Below, one piece after another: positions 46,386-56,011 of a stretch of 64,000 bases of DNA. Source of the DNA: Opitutaceae bacterium. GTDB taxonomy: Bacteria; Verrucomicrobiota; Verrucomicrobiia; Opitutales; Opitutaceae. The position numbers were made by a program, and so were the translations under genes. Numbering within the stretch: position 1 is the first letter of the stretch; every line of letters starts with the position of its first letter. Below the pieces are notes generated by a model, which was given only the letters and a program-made list of their open reading frames with translations, was not told where the DNA came from and ran no database searches. Where the stretch lies: positions 1 through 64,000 of the forward strand of contig JAQTYQ010000021.1 of NCBI GenBank assembly GCA_028688225.1, given 5' to 3'.

Positions 46386-47192
46386 TCAATCATGATAAGC
46401 CGCTCTACCCTCCAACTTCTGCCCCACCGCCAGGATCGAGCTGCCCCACGCCCAGCGTCCGCCGAGCCGCAGCCAGGCGTGCTCGACCGCCATCAATCCG
46501 CGAAAACCGGCTTCGACCGGCGCCGGGTACAGCTTCACATCGCTCGTGTCGCCGGCCTTCCGGAAAAGCTTGCGCTTCGCCACGATCAACGGAAACGGCA
46601 GCGCATTCCAGTGTGTGTTGACCTCCATCGCGAATCCGGCCGCCGTCAGCAGATCCGCAACCTCCTGGCGCATGAAGCGATGCTTCGAGCGCACGGCGAC
46701 GTCATGATACGACCACAGCCAGCGGTACGCCGGGACGTTGACCACGATCCACCCGCCCGGGCGCAGGCACCGGTGGAACTCGCGCAGCGCCGCCGCCGGC
46801 TCGTCCAGCTCGTACAGCACGTCCGCCGACACGATCGCGTCGAACGCCGCGCCGGCGAACGGCAGCCCGGTCACCGATCCTTCGACGACGGGCGCGCGGC
46901 ACCGGCGCCGCGCCAGCGTGCAGGCCAGGGGCGAAACGTCGAGGCCCGTGATCCGCCAGGCCGGCTCCAGGCCTTGCAGCCGGCGGATCAATCCGCCTGA
47001 ACCGCAACCGGCGTCGAGCAGGTCGCAGGGACCGGTGCCGCAACGCTGCCGGAGGAGGCGGTGGCAATGGCCATGCAGCGACCGGTAATACCACATCCGG
47101 TCCTCCACCCCGGCCATCTTGTAGTACTCGGCTTCCTCCATGCGGAACAGATGCGGCGGCCGGTGAATCGTGGCGACGAAATTTTCGGCCAT
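46386..47192 (-). CDS. SAM-dependent methyltransferase (class I)
   Basis: 268 residues. SAM motif I is LLDAGCGSGGLIRRLQG near residue 57; the post-I acidic residue is in ITGLDVSPLACTLA; motif IV region is FDAIVSADVLYELDEP and RCLRPGGWIVVNVPAYRWLW follows. The N-terminal RMEEAEYYKMAGVEDRMWYY and the YHDVAVRSKHRF segment are common in methyltransferases of glycan and lipid clusters. The neighbours downstream of the gap are GT-C type membrane proteins, so a surface-glycan substrate is plausible. Confidence 0.87.
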   Translation of the reverse strand: MAENFVATIHRPPHLFRMEEAEYYKMAGVEDRMWYYRSLHGHCHRLLRQRCGTGPCDLLDAGCGSGGLIRRLQGLEPAWRITGLDVSPLACTLARRRCRAPVVEGSVTGLPFAGAAFDAIVSADVLYELDEPAAALREFHRCLRPGGWIVVNVPAYRWLWSYHDVAVRSKHRFMRQEVADLLTAAGFAMEVNTHWNALPFPLIVAKRKLFRKAGDTSDVKLYPAPVEAGFRGLMAVEHAWLRLGGRWAWGSSILAVGQKLEGRAAYHD

Positions 47193-47290
47193 TGCCCGGA
47201 TCTCCTCTACGTCACGATGGTCAGCGCTTGCGTATATTGTAGCCGGGGTGCCGCCAACCTGCGACGCATCTTCGTCATGCCGGGGTGCAC

Positions 47291-47362
47291 GGCGCGTTAA
47301 GGATAACGCGCCCTACCATCGCAACCTGCTACCCGGGTAGGGCGGGCTATCCTTAGCCCGCC
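47291..47362. repeat. Two REP-like palindromes (GTAGGG family)
   Basis: GGCGCGTTA-AGGA-TAACGCGCC-CTAC (47291-47316) and GTAGG-GCGGGCTA-TCCT-TAGCCCGC (47337-47361) lie in opposite orientation. They fill most of the 216-nt gap between the methyltransferase start and the GT-C protein stop. Confidence 0.8.
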
Positions 47363-47408
47363 GGGTTTGCTTCACGTCGTCCGGGCAATCATGAAGGGCC
47401 GTGCCGGA

Positions 47409-49565
47409 TCAGGGGTCGTCGGCTTTGCCCGCGGTCTCCGACTCGTCGCCCGGCACCGACGCCGGTCCAGCCATGATCTCCAGCTGCAGCTGGTGCAGGC
47501 CGACGGCGCGCAGACTCCAGCGCTGCTCGGTCACGCGGATGGCGGGTTCCGGCGTGACCAGATCGATGCAGTTCGCTCCCGGCTGCAATTCCATCGCCGG
47601 CAGCGTGATCTCCCTCGGCTCCGCATCGAGACGCGCGTTGGCCTGCTCCCGGCCATTGACCAGGATGCGCAGCGTCCGCCCGCCCTCGCCGCTCACGACG
47701 AACCGCACGGTCACCGGCAGCGGCCGCGACAACGGATTGTCGTAGCACAGGGAGGCGGTGCCGAAGGTCCAGCGCGGCTCCAGGCCTTCTTCCCGCGGCG
47801 GCCGGGGATTCCAGCCCCGGCCAAAGGTGAAGGAGCGGGCCAGGGGCGGCGGCGGGTGCTCCGCCGGATGCAGCAGCACGATGACCGCATCGTGATCCGG
47901 TCCGCCGATGGTCTCCGCCCGCCCGGCCGCGGCCAGTCCGGCCAGCAACCCGCCGGCGCCGTCGGGATACCCCTGCCGGTTGATGTAGAGCGCGGCAAAG
48001 CCGTGATCCTCCAGGGCGCGCACCAGGGCCGCCGGCGCCAGTTGCGCGTACTCATGCTGCCAGGCGCCCGCCGCCCGGTTCTTGCCGGTGCCGTAGGAAA
48101 ACCGCAGGGTGCGCGTGACGAGATACGGACGGAAATGATCGTACTCGTTGAGCCGGTGCCGCGGCCGGCCTTCCGGAAAATCCAGCACCGGCAGCTGGAA
48201 CACCAGGGCGCCCGCACCAAGGCGTTTTTCCATCTCCTCGCCGAGCCGGCGGTCGGCGCCGACCTGTTCCGCGATGTGCCGGCCGGCCTCCGGATTCATG
48301 CGCACCGGCAGCTGGTCCCACAAGCCGCCCGTCACCAGCAGCCCGGCCGCGCCCAACCGGGCCGCCGGCCGCCACGTCCGGGTGAGACGCGACAGTCGCG
48401 CCACCACGAACAGCAGGGCCAGCGCGAGCAGAAAGACGCTGTTGCGGTTGGAGGCGCGGAAAATCCCCAGTCCAAAATAAAACGCCAGCATGCTGTTCAC
48501 ACCGCCGATGACCGAGAACAGCAGGATCCACAACGCCGGCAGGGCCGGGCCCGGCAGCCGCCGGCGCCGTTCGAGCAGGCCCCGGGCAAACACGACCGCC
48601 AGCCAGAGCAGCCCGGCCGCCCCGACCAGACCGAGATAAGGGGAGAAGGTCTCCCCGCGCCAGTCCGACCAGCGCACGTAGCGATTGCCGATCGCCGCCA
48701 GCCAGGCCCCGTGGTGCCGGTTCGAGGGCAGAAACAGCTCGATGGGCTTGAGGGCATAGATTTCCGTGCCCGCGTAATTGCGCGCCAGCAGCGGCAGGCC
48801 TCCCTTGCCGCCCGCGGCGAGCCAGACGTGGGCGTGGATCGCCGCAAAAACGAGGACCGCCAGCACGCCGCAGGCGAGTCCGAGCCGCACCCCGGCCGAC
48901 CGGTCACGCCGGTGCGGCGCGGGTCCGCGCGAGTGCAGCCACCGGGCCAGCACTGCCCACGCCAGCAGCTGCAGGTAGAGAAAAAGGTTGTAGGGATTGC
49001 TCGCCCCGAGCACCGCCGCCGTGCCGTAGCAGAGCCAGCGCCACGCCGGCCGCGCCGTCGCCCGGCGCGCGCCGGCGATGAGCCCGCAGGTCAGCAGCGC
49101 CAGCGGAATCGTGTAGGTGAACGTCAGCCAGAGGTGCGGCAGGCCGCGGGTGAGGTTGAAAAACGAAAAGGCAAACAGGAGCGCCCCGGCGAAGGCCCAT
49201 TCCCACCGCAGGCGCAGCAGCCGGGCGCAGAGATAGAACGACAGCGCGGACGTCACCACCGCCAGCAGCAACGCCAGGTTGCTCGCGGCCGGCACGCCGA
49301 CCATCCGCGCCAGCAGCCCGAGTCCATGGTTGGCCAGATCGTCGGACCCGGGATATTCGTTCCAGTCGGCACCGAACGGTGCCCCCAGCCGTCGAACGAC
49401 ATGGGACCGGAAGGGCGCCAGATCGCCCTCCGCCGCCGCCTTGATCCGTGCCAGATTCTCCAGCGAATCGCCCGTGTAGTCGAGCGGCACGGACCAGCTG
49501 GCCCATGTCAGGCGGTCATGCTGCCAGCACCAGATCGCCGCTGTCAGCAGGCACAAGGCCAGCAT
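47409..49565 (-). CDS. Polytopic membrane protein, probable GT-C glycosyltransferase
   Basis: About 718 residues with ten or more hydrophobic segments in the N-terminal two-thirds and a soluble C-terminal domain. The first periplasmic loop contains ENLARIKAAAEGDLAPFRSH and GADWNEYPGSDDLANHGLG, the acidic-loop arrangement of lipid-phosphate-sugar-dependent GT-C enzymes. The C-terminal 150 residues look like a beta-sandwich (RTLRILVNGREQANARLDAE), possibly carbohydrate-binding. The frame is open to 49715, but that part crosses a repeat; the ATG at 49565 (MLALCLL) is my choice and is uncertain. Confidence 0.75.
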   Translation of the reverse strand: MLALCLLTAAIWCWQHDRLTWASWSVPLDYTGDSLENLARIKAAAEGDLAPFRSHVVRRLGAPFGADWNEYPGSDDLANHGLGLLARMVGVPAASNLALLLAVVTSALSFYLCARLLRLRWEWAFAGALLFAFSFFNLTRGLPHLWLTFTYTIPLALLTCGLIAGARRATARPAWRWLCYGTAAVLGASNPYNLFLYLQLLAWAVLARWLHSRGPAPHRRDRSAGVRLGLACGVLAVLVFAAIHAHVWLAAGGKGGLPLLARNYAGTEIYALKPIELFLPSNRHHGAWLAAIGNRYVRWSDWRGETFSPYLGLVGAAGLLWLAVVFARGLLERRRRLPGPALPALWILLFSVIGGVNSMLAFYFGLGIFRASNRNSVFLLALALLFVVARLSRLTRTWRPAARLGAAGLLVTGGLWDQLPVRMNPEAGRHIAEQVGADRRLGEEMEKRLGAGALVFQLPVLDFPEGRPRHRLNEYDHFRPYLVTRTLRFSYGTGKNRAAGAWQHEYAQLAPAALVRALEDHGFAALYINRQGYPDGAGGLLAGLAAAGRAETIGGPDHDAVIVLLHPAEHPPPPLARSFTFGRGWNPRPPREEGLEPRWTFGTASLCYDNPLSRPLPVTVRFVVSGEGGRTLRILVNGREQANARLDAEPREITLPAMELQPGANCIDLVTPEPAIRVTEQRWSLRAVGLHQLQLEIMAGPASVPGDESETAGKADDP

Positions 49566-49940
49566 GCGCCCGGCGCCAGGGCGAAGCGCCTTGGAAATGA
49601 GGGGAACGAAGGACAAGGGGGGTTGAAGCGGAAAGTGGACTGAGGCGGAATTATTCAGATTGGGGATAGCTCTGCCAAGTAGCAGCCGAGGTGACGAGGC
49701 TGTTCCTGTCGGCACCCCTTTAGTCCAGCCTCCTGACGTCGGCTGCTACCGGCCAACGGCATGAGTTCGACTGAGGCGCCGCAAAAACCGCTGCACGGCC
49801 CATCAAAGCGCGCCGCCGGTGCCTGACAAGCACGACCGGCGCGGGAATTTGCCGATTAACCTTTACCGCGGCTGACGCGCAATCGAAAGGCCGGCAACTC
49901 ATCTTCCGCAGGCGCAAGCGGAGGCAACCGAGTATCCCTC
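49566..49940. other. Gap containing a REP-like palindrome
   Basis: GTAGCAGCCGAGGTGACGAG (from 49679) and its imperfect complement CCTGACGTCGGCTGCTAC (ending 49749) form a hairpin of about 70 bp. The rest of the stretch to 49,940 shows no gene, RNA or clear promoter. Confidence 0.65.
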
Positions 49941-50013
49941 TTAACCACGGATCATACGGATAAGCACGGATTCACTCTTCCCATCCGTGACGATCCGTGG
50001 AATCCGTGGTGAA
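49941..50013. repeat. Coding-free copy of the CACGGAT-armed element
   Basis: Left arm CACGGAT/TACGGAT/CACGGAT at 49946, 49955 and 49965, spacers 2 and 3 nt. Right arm ATCCGTG at 49983, 49993 and 50002, spacers 3 and 2 nt. The arms match those around the GxxExxY gene at 8609-9037, but nothing lies between them except about 11 nt. Confidence 0.85.
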
Positions 50014-50024
50014 GAAAAGAATTC

Positions 50025-50060
50025 GCCATCTCTGTTCTCTCCGCTGCTCCTGTAAAAAAT
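50025..50060. repeat. Partial copy of the CTCTGTT...CTCCTGTAAAAA repeat
   Basis: TCTCTGTTCTCTCCGCTGCT then CCTGTAAAAAATG resembles the right arm of the element at 55,864-55,897. It lies directly after the CACGGAT element and before the stop of the next gene. Confidence 0.65.
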
Positions 50061-50077
50061 GCCGGGAGTTTGGCTGT

Positions 50078-51703
50078 TCAGTGGTTCAGCGGAGCCGCTC
50101 CATCCAGCTTCCGCACCGCGCGGACGACCAGGTTGCGGAGATTGAACGTCACGGGCCGCAGGACGTCGCCGGCAGGCATGCTCGGCGGCCCGTCGGTTTC
50201 GAAGCGCCACGGATTGTTGCCGGGCTCCAGCCGGATCTGCTGCAGGCGCACGTGCGCGCTCTCCCGGCCGACGCGCCCCTCCCACCGCAGGGTCCGGCCC
50301 TGGAAAACCCGAACGGTCCGTGCCGCATACGTGCGCAGATCGAAGCTTAAATTGACCTCCACCGGGACATTCTGGGGATTGTGAATCACGATGCCAGCGG
50401 AACCGCGACTCCAGCGCCAATACTCGAACTGGGACTGTTCGACCGCATACCACTGATTGCTGAAGGTGACATTGATGTTATGATTCGTCGGAGCCCGCCA
50501 GACAGCCTGCGGTCCCTCGAGGAGGAAGCTTTCATATCCGGGGCTTTTCAACTGGCTGACCGCGCTCAACGCCGAGAGGTTACCCAGGAGCAGGACCGGC
50601 CACCACCAGCGTCCGCGCGGCACCAGAATGTTGAACGCCAGCGTCATGGGCAGGACGACGCGCGCCGCCGCTCCCGGATATCCCTCCCAGACCGCTTCAC
50701 CGAGGAAAAGCATCAACACGGCATAGGACACACCGATCCGCCACCACGGATTGGCCCATTGTGGGCGCAACAGGATCATGAGAAACTGAACCGTGAGCGA
50801 GATCAGCATCAGCAGCGTCCATTTGGACACGAAATCCCAGCCGTTCGCGCGCAGCTCCCGCATCGTGTCGGCCCACTTGGCGAAGTAAGCCTCGAACGGC
50901 GGTGCAAAATTTCTCAATCCAGCGTTGCTCGGTTCACCGCAGACATGCCAGATGCAGGCCACCCAAAGCGCCAGCGGAGCGGCGATCACAAGACCACGCC
51001 CCACGGAACTCCCCACTTCACGCCAGTGCCAATCGCGCCCGGGGACATGGACGGAGGCGGCGAGCAGATTGGTCTCCCGGCCGAGCCCCGCCAGGCCCAG
51101 CACGCCCGCCGACCACCAGCGGCGGCCCTGCTCGGCGAGCGCCACCCCTGCGGCGATCAGCAGCAGACTGGGGCCGTCCATCAGCGCCTCGCGCACGCTC
51201 ATCGTCATGCCCCACGCAAACAGCGTCCCCGCCCAGCGCACGGTGTTGCCCAAGCCGGTGGGCGGGAACCAGCGCAGCAGCAGCCAGGCCAGCAGCAGCC
51301 AACAGAGGACATTCTGCAGCGCGTAAGCCTGAAGGATCCAACTTGGCTGGCCCAAGCCCAGCACATAAGCCGTCCAGCAGAACAGGATGCGCCGCGCCCG
51401 GTACGGCAGGTTGTCCATCGCCGCCTTCAGATCCCGGCTTTTTAGGAGAGGCTTGACCGCGATCTGCGCGTAATACTGGGCATCATAGCCGTAGGAATCC
51501 TCCTCCACGTAGTAATTGACCGGCTTGAGTTCATTGATGCGCCGCATCTCCGGCTTGCCGCCAAACAGAATCAAGGAGGTGAAGCCCTTCCCTGGAATGT
51601 AGAACTGCGCGGCCGTCCAGAGGAAAAATCCCACCGCGGCGGCGTAGGCGAGCCGGTACCCGGTCTGCGGCCGGAGCCAGCGAAATGGATTGAACCGGTG
51701 CAC
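50078..51703 (-). CDS. Polytopic membrane protein, GT-C-like, unknown family
   Basis: About 541 residues. A first membrane helix (LAYAAAVGFFLWTAAQFYIP) is followed by a periplasmic loop with VEEDSYGYDAQYYAQIAVKP, acidic-aromatic as in GT-C sugar transferases, then about eight further helices and a soluble C-terminal domain with short strands. There is no ATG at the start; GTG at 51703 (VHRFNPFRWL) is the best candidate and the frame upstream is antisense to the next gene. It is divergent from the 51755 gene, with only about 50 nt between starts. Confidence 0.72.
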   Translation of the reverse strand: MHRFNPFRWLRPQTGYRLAYAAAVGFFLWTAAQFYIPGKGFTSLILFGGKPEMRRINELKPVNYYVEEDSYGYDAQYYAQIAVKPLLKSRDLKAAMDNLPYRARRILFCWTAYVLGLGQPSWILQAYALQNVLCWLLLAWLLLRWFPPTGLGNTVRWAGTLFAWGMTMSVREALMDGPSLLLIAAGVALAEQGRRWWSAGVLGLAGLGRETNLLAASVHVPGRDWHWREVGSSVGRGLVIAAPLALWVACIWHVCGEPSNAGLRNFAPPFEAYFAKWADTMRELRANGWDFVSKWTLLMLISLTVQFLMILLRPQWANPWWRIGVSYAVLMLFLGEAVWEGYPGAAARVVLPMTLAFNILVPRGRWWWPVLLLGNLSALSAVSQLKSPGYESFLLEGPQAVWRAPTNHNINVTFSNQWYAVEQSQFEYWRWSRGSAGIVIHNPQNVPVEVNLSFDLRTYAARTVRVFQGRTLRWEGRVGRESAHVRLQQIRLEPGNNPWRFETDGPPSMPAGDVLRPVTFNLRNLVVRAVRKLDGAAPLNH

Positions 51704-51754
51704 GGAAAATGGACAAACGACATGCTTCCGGATCGCAACGCAAGAATGGATTCC

Positions 51755-53272
51755 ATGCTCACACCCGCAGCCCCTCGGTTCCGCGCGCGGGTGTCGCTGC
51801 CGGGCTGGAAGCGTTGGCTGCCCGCGGCGGCCTTTCTCCTCTACGCCCTGCTGCTGGCCTGTTACATGGGCGCTTACGCCGGCGGCTCCGACCAGTCGGG
51901 CTACCTCAACAACGCCCGGCTGCTGGCAAAGGGACACGTCACAGCCCCGATGCGGATTTTGCCCGGCCTCGAGGCAAAGACGCTGCCGCTCTACACGTAC
52001 GTCCCGCTCGGGTTCATTCCTGACCGCGACCGGCAAATCCTGATTCCCACCTACCCCATGGGCCTGCCGCTGCTGATCATGGGCATGGCCCAGATCACCG
52101 GCTGGGAGCATGCGCCCGGCCTGGTGCTGGGGCTCCATGCCCTGCTCGGTCTCTGGCTGGTCCTCCGGTTGGCGCACGCCGCGGGTTTGGAAACCGGCTG
52201 GGCCTGGCTGGGGGCCTTGATGCTGGCGACCAGCCCGCTTTACCTCCTCATGTCGCTGCAGGTGATGAGCGATGTGCCCGCCCTGGTGTGGGTGACCGCC
52301 GCCGTCTATTTCGCCTGGATCAGCCGGGAGCGGACCTGGCTGGCCCTGCCCGCCGGCATGGCCCTGGCGATGGCCGTGCTCGTGCGCCCGACCGATCTGC
52401 TGGCCCTCGTGCCGGTGGCCATGGTCACCGGCCTGTCCTGGCGCCGCTGGGTTCTGCTGGCCCTGGGCGCGCTGCCCGGTGCCTGTTTTCAGGGCGGCTT
52501 CAACCTGATCGCCTACGGCCAGATCTTCACCACCGGTTACGGCTATATTAGTCCGAGTTTCAGCCTGGCGAATGTGCCGGCCACGCTCCTCCATTACGCC
52601 GTTTGGCTGCCGGTGGTGCTGACTCCGCTCTGCCTGCTGGCCCTGGGTCTGCCCGCGCTCTGGCGTCGTCAGCCCCGCGCCATGGCGGTGCTGGCTGCTT
52701 GGGTACTCGTCTTTCTCGTCTTCTATCTCTTCTATCTGCACACGCACCAAGCGTGGGGATACCTGAGGTTCCTGCTCCCGGCTTTTCCCTCCTTGATCGT
52801 CGCTACCCTGCTGGTGGCTCGCACACTACTCGGGCGCTTCCGCCTCACGCCTCGGCCCTGGTGGCTGGCGGCCGCCGGGGCGGCAATTCTGGCCTACGGG
52901 ATTTCGTGGTCCCGCCATTTCGATGTCTTCACCATCGGCCATGGAGAGAAGGTCTATCCGGAGACCACCGCCTGGCTGCGGACGCACCTTCCGCCCAATG
53001 CGGTGATAGCCTCGATGCAGACCACCGGGGCCCTGCTCTACTACACCAAATTCACATTCTTCCGCTGGGATATGATGCCACCCGAGTCGTTCCAGCGGAT
53101 TGCCGCCGCCTGCGCTGCAGCCGGCCGGCCGATCTATGCCACGCTCTATCCGTTTGAGATCGAGGAGAAGGAGTGGGCTGCCTTTGAGAAACATCTGACC
53201 GGCCGTTGGACCCGGATCGGCGCCGTGCGGCACGTGAGCATCTGGCGCTATGATCCGTCCACCGCACCATGA
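51755..53272 (+). CDS. Polytopic membrane glycosyltransferase-like protein (GT39/ArnT type)
   Basis: About 505 residues with some ten hydrophobic segments. The first periplasmic loop after helix 1 has GAYAGGSDQSGYLNNARLLA, the D-x-x-x-Y acidic loop of GT39/ArnT-like enzymes that use polyprenyl-phosphate sugars. Later LMSLQVMSDVPALVWVTAAV and LVRPTDLLALVPVAMV are typical of the family. ATGs at 51722, 51746 and 51755 are all possible starts. The downstream GT4 gene overlaps its stop by 4 nt. Confidence 0.8.
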   Translation: MLTPAAPRFRARVSLPGWKRWLPAAAFLLYALLLACYMGAYAGGSDQSGYLNNARLLAKGHVTAPMRILPGLEAKTLPLYTYVPLGFIPDRDRQILIPTYPMGLPLLIMGMAQITGWEHAPGLVLGLHALLGLWLVLRLAHAAGLETGWAWLGALMLATSPLYLLMSLQVMSDVPALVWVTAAVYFAWISRERTWLALPAGMALAMAVLVRPTDLLALVPVAMVTGLSWRRWVLLALGALPGACFQGGFNLIAYGQIFTTGYGYISPSFSLANVPATLLHYAVWLPVVLTPLCLLALGLPALWRRQPRAMAVLAAWVLVFLVFYLFYLHTHQAWGYLRFLLPAFPSLIVATLLVARTLLGRFRLTPRPWWLAAAGAAILAYGISWSRHFDVFTIGHGEKVYPETTAWLRTHLPPNAVIASMQTTGALLYYTKFTFFRWDMMPPESFQRIAAACAAAGRPIYATLYPFEIEEKEWAAFEKHLTGRWTRIGAVRHVSIWRYDPSTAP

Positions 53273-54468
53273 GCCCGCTCCTGCTCGATCTCTCGCACAC
53301 CAGCCATACGCGCGCCCGGACCGGCATCCAGCGCGTCTGCCGCTCGCTGTACACGGCCCTGGCGGGACGGATGGAGGGCGTGCGGGCGGTCTGTTACGAT
53401 CCTTATGAAGGCGCCTGGCGGTCCCTGCGCGGCTGGGAGCGGCGCAATCTGGCCGGCGCCGGCACGACCGTGGCGGCGGCTCGCGGCGCGCGCTGGCCGT
53501 GGTGGGCGCGGCTCGCCGGCCGGCTGCGGCGCTCCACCGGCCGCCGTTCGCAATTTTCGCTTCGGACGTCGGACTTCTCCGGCGGTCTTGTCGTCCCCGA
53601 GGTTTTCTCCCCGCCGGTGGGCCGGGCGCTGCCCGCCCTGCTGGCCCGGGTTCCCGGTCCGCGCGTCGCGATCTTTCACGATGCCATCGTCCTGCGGCTG
53701 CCCGAGCTGTCGCCGCCGAAAAACGTCGCCCGGTTTCCCGCCTACTTGCAGGAGCTGCTGGCTTTCGATGGCGTGGCGGCGGTGTCGGAGGATTCCCGGC
53801 AGGCGCTCGTCGACTACTGGCGGTGGCTGGGTGCCGCCAACCCGCCGCCGGTCGTCGTCCTGCCGCCGGGCATCGACGCGCCGGTGCCGTCACCCTACGG
53901 TCAGGCCAGCGCGCCGGACGCCGTGCCGGTCGTGCTGTGCCTCGGCTCGATCGAAGGCCGCAAGAACCACGGGGCGCTGCTGGACGCGTGTGAGCTGCTC
54001 TGGAGCCGCGGCCTGCGCTTTGAGCTGCGTCTCATCGGCCTGGCCCATCCGCAGACCGGACGCACCGCGCTCGCGCGGATCCGGGCGCTCCAGGCCGCCG
54101 GACGGCCGTTGCGCTACGACGGCGCCGTCGCCGATGCCGTGGTTCAGGCCGCTTACCGCACCTGCCGCTTTACCGTCTACCCGTCGCTGATGGAGGGCTT
54201 CGGACTGCCCGTGCTCGAAAGCCTCAGCTACGGCAAGCCGTGCATCTGCTCCGCGCATGGGCCGCTTGGCGAGTCCGCCCGCGGCGGCGGGGCGTTTCCG
54301 CTCGAATGCGTCGACGCGCCCGACCTGGCCGGAGCCATCGAACGTTTGCTCACCGATCCGGAGTGTCTCGAGGTACTCACGGCGGCCGCGGTCGGTCGCA
54401 CGTTCCGGGCCTGGCCCGCCTACGCCCGCGAGCTTGTCACATGGATGCAAAGCCTGCCGCGTCGTTGA
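53269..54468 (+). CDS. GT4 family glycosyltransferase
   Basis: 399 residues. The N-terminus LLLDLSHTSHTRARTGIQRV is the typical GIQRV start of this GT4 group. The C-terminal domain has VLCLGSIEGRKNHGALLDAC, LIGLAHPQ and the donor site YPSLMEGFGLPVLESLSYGK with E-x7-E. It overlaps the upstream membrane transferase by 4 nt (ATGA) and the downstream one by 28 nt, so the three genes form one transcription unit for glycan assembly. Confidence 0.9.
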   Translation: MSPLLLDLSHTSHTRARTGIQRVCRSLYTALAGRMEGVRAVCYDPYEGAWRSLRGWERRNLAGAGTTVAAARGARWPWWARLAGRLRRSTGRRSQFSLRTSDFSGGLVVPEVFSPPVGRALPALLARVPGPRVAIFHDAIVLRLPELSPPKNVARFPAYLQELLAFDGVAAVSEDSRQALVDYWRWLGAANPPPVVVLPPGIDAPVPSPYGQASAPDAVPVVLCLGSIEGRKNHGALLDACELLWSRGLRFELRLIGLAHPQTGRTALARIRALQAAGRPLRYDGAVADAVVQAAYRTCRFTVYPSLMEGFGLPVLESLSYGKPCICSAHGPLGESARGGGAFPLECVDAPDLAGAIERLLTDPECLEVLTAAAVGRTFRAWPAYARELVTWMQSLPRR

Positions 54469-55781
54469 GGGCCTCCCCGCGGCCGGCCCGCGCCGTGGCG
54501 GCGGGGCTGGCCTTGCTCTGCGCCGCCGTGGCCGCCACAGGGGTGGCCTGGCAGGCGTGGGACATGTTCGGCCCGAAGCACCGGCCGATGCTGCAAGGCT
54601 GGGACGACAGTTTCTACTACTTCTGGCTGCCGTCGGTCGTGATCGACCACGATCTCGATTTCTCCAACCAGCTCGCGCACAGCGGCACGGTGGACGCGGC
54701 GGCGCGCGACGCCGGGCTGGCGCAGCCCCGCACCGCCACCGGCCTGCTGCCGAACAAATATCCGCCGGGCTGGGCGCTGGCCAGCTTGCCATTTTTCCTC
54801 GCCGCCCACGCCGCGACACCGGCCGGCGCAACCGGCTTCGAGCCGGGATACCTGCTGACCGTGTGGGCCGGGCAGCTGCTCTACGCCGCGGCGGGATTGT
54901 GGCTCACGGTGAAGCTGGTCGCGCGGCTGGTCCCGGGCGCCCCCGCGGCCGCCGTCGTGCTCGCGGGGTGGCTGGCCAGCCCGCTCATCTATTACCAGAC
55001 GGCCCGCGTCGCGATGTGCCACAGCCTAGTCTTCACGCTCGCCATGTCGGTATTCTGGCTCGCGTTGCGCATTGCCGACGGCGACCGGCGGGCGCACGTG
55101 TGGGTGGCGCTCGGTTTCTGCGGCGCGCTGCTGGTCGTCACCCGCAACGTCGTCGTCGTCTACCTAGTGTTTCCGGCGGTCGTGCTGGCGCCCCGGCTGC
55201 GTTCGCTGAAGGCGGCGGCGTGGCTCGCGCTGGGCGCCGCCGGGCCGGTGGCCGTGCAGCTGGTCGCGTGGAAGCTCCTGTTCGGCTCATGGCTGGTCTA
55301 TTCCTACGGCGGGGAACGGTTCGATTTTGCACACCTGCACGTGGCCGACGTGCTCTTCTCGCCGCGGCACGGCTGGTTCTACTGGCACCCGCTGCTGCTC
55401 GTGGGCGTCGCGGCGTTTGCCGTCTGGGCCTGGCGGCGGCGCGAGGGCCGGGCCGGGCTGGCGGCGCTCGGCGCCATCCTCCTGCTGAACGCCGCCTGGC
55501 CGGCCTGGTGGCTGGGATCGTCGTTCGGGCACCGCGGCTTCGAGGTGGCGACGTTCTTTGCCCTGCTCGGCCTGGCCGTGCTGTGGCGCGCGGCGGCGGC
55601 GCGGCCGGCATGGCGGCGCGCGCTCACCGCTGTCGTGACGCTGGCCGTGGCGTGGAACCTCGTCTTGGGCACGCTGTTTCTCACGCGCCGCATTCCGCCC
55701 GAGGCGGCGGTGACCTATGCCGACGCGGGCCGTGCGCTCGCCGGCTGGTTCACGGGTCCGGCGAACGATCTGCGGAGATGA
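54441..55781 (+). CDS. Polytopic membrane protein, GT-C-like
   Basis: 446 residues with about nine hydrophobic helices. After helix 1 the loop MLQGWDDSFYYFWLPSVVID contains the acidic-aromatic D-D-S-F-Y-Y motif of GT-C transferases, then LLPNKYPPGWALASLPFFL. The rest is helix-rich with VTRNVVVVYLVFPAVVLAP. The ATG at 54441 lies inside the preceding GT4 gene (28-nt overlap); longer frames are that gene in another frame. Confidence 0.78.
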   Translation: MDAKPAASLRASPRPARAVAAGLALLCAAVAATGVAWQAWDMFGPKHRPMLQGWDDSFYYFWLPSVVIDHDLDFSNQLAHSGTVDAAARDAGLAQPRTATGLLPNKYPPGWALASLPFFLAAHAATPAGATGFEPGYLLTVWAGQLLYAAAGLWLTVKLVARLVPGAPAAAVVLAGWLASPLIYYQTARVAMCHSLVFTLAMSVFWLALRIADGDRRAHVWVALGFCGALLVVTRNVVVVYLVFPAVVLAPRLRSLKAAAWLALGAAGPVAVQLVAWKLLFGSWLVYSYGGERFDFAHLHVADVLFSPRHGWFYWHPLLLVGVAAFAVWAWRRREGRAGLAALGAILLLNAAWPAWWLGSSFGHRGFEVATFFALLGLAVLWRAAAARPAWRRALTAVVTLAVAWNLVLGTLFLTRRIPPEAAVTYADAGRALAGWFTGPANDLRR

Positions 55782-55812
55782 TTGATCTCACGATTCGCAC
55801 GCAGAACCCTGC

Positions 55813-55897
55813 TTGTTTGTTTTAACAGGAGGAAACGGAGGCAACAGAGGGCGAGATTCGTATCACTCTGTTCTCTCTGTTACCTCCTGTAAAAATA
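55813..55897. repeat. Palindromic element with 9-nt repeat arms, copy 1
   Basis: The left arm contains TGTTTGTTTT then ACAGGAGGAAACGGAGGCAA and the right arm ACTCTGTTC TCTCTGTTA, CCTCCTGTA (9-nt period). The left part matches the reverse complement of 58558-58596 at most positions. It lies in the 230-nt gap before the alpha-oxoamine synthase gene. Confidence 0.75.
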
Positions 55898-56011
55898 GAT
55901 GGGATCATTGGCGGCGAGCGCGATGGGATAAATGCAGGTTCAGGACAAGCCGCCCCGGCCTTTCAGTTTGCCAACCCCCGCCGCCTTGCCCAACGTGGCC
56001 GCACTCAATCC

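Noticed and set aside
47367-49643. 758-codon plus-strand frame
   Set aside because: Antisense to the GT-C membrane protein; Gln/Arg/Pro-rich with no domain.
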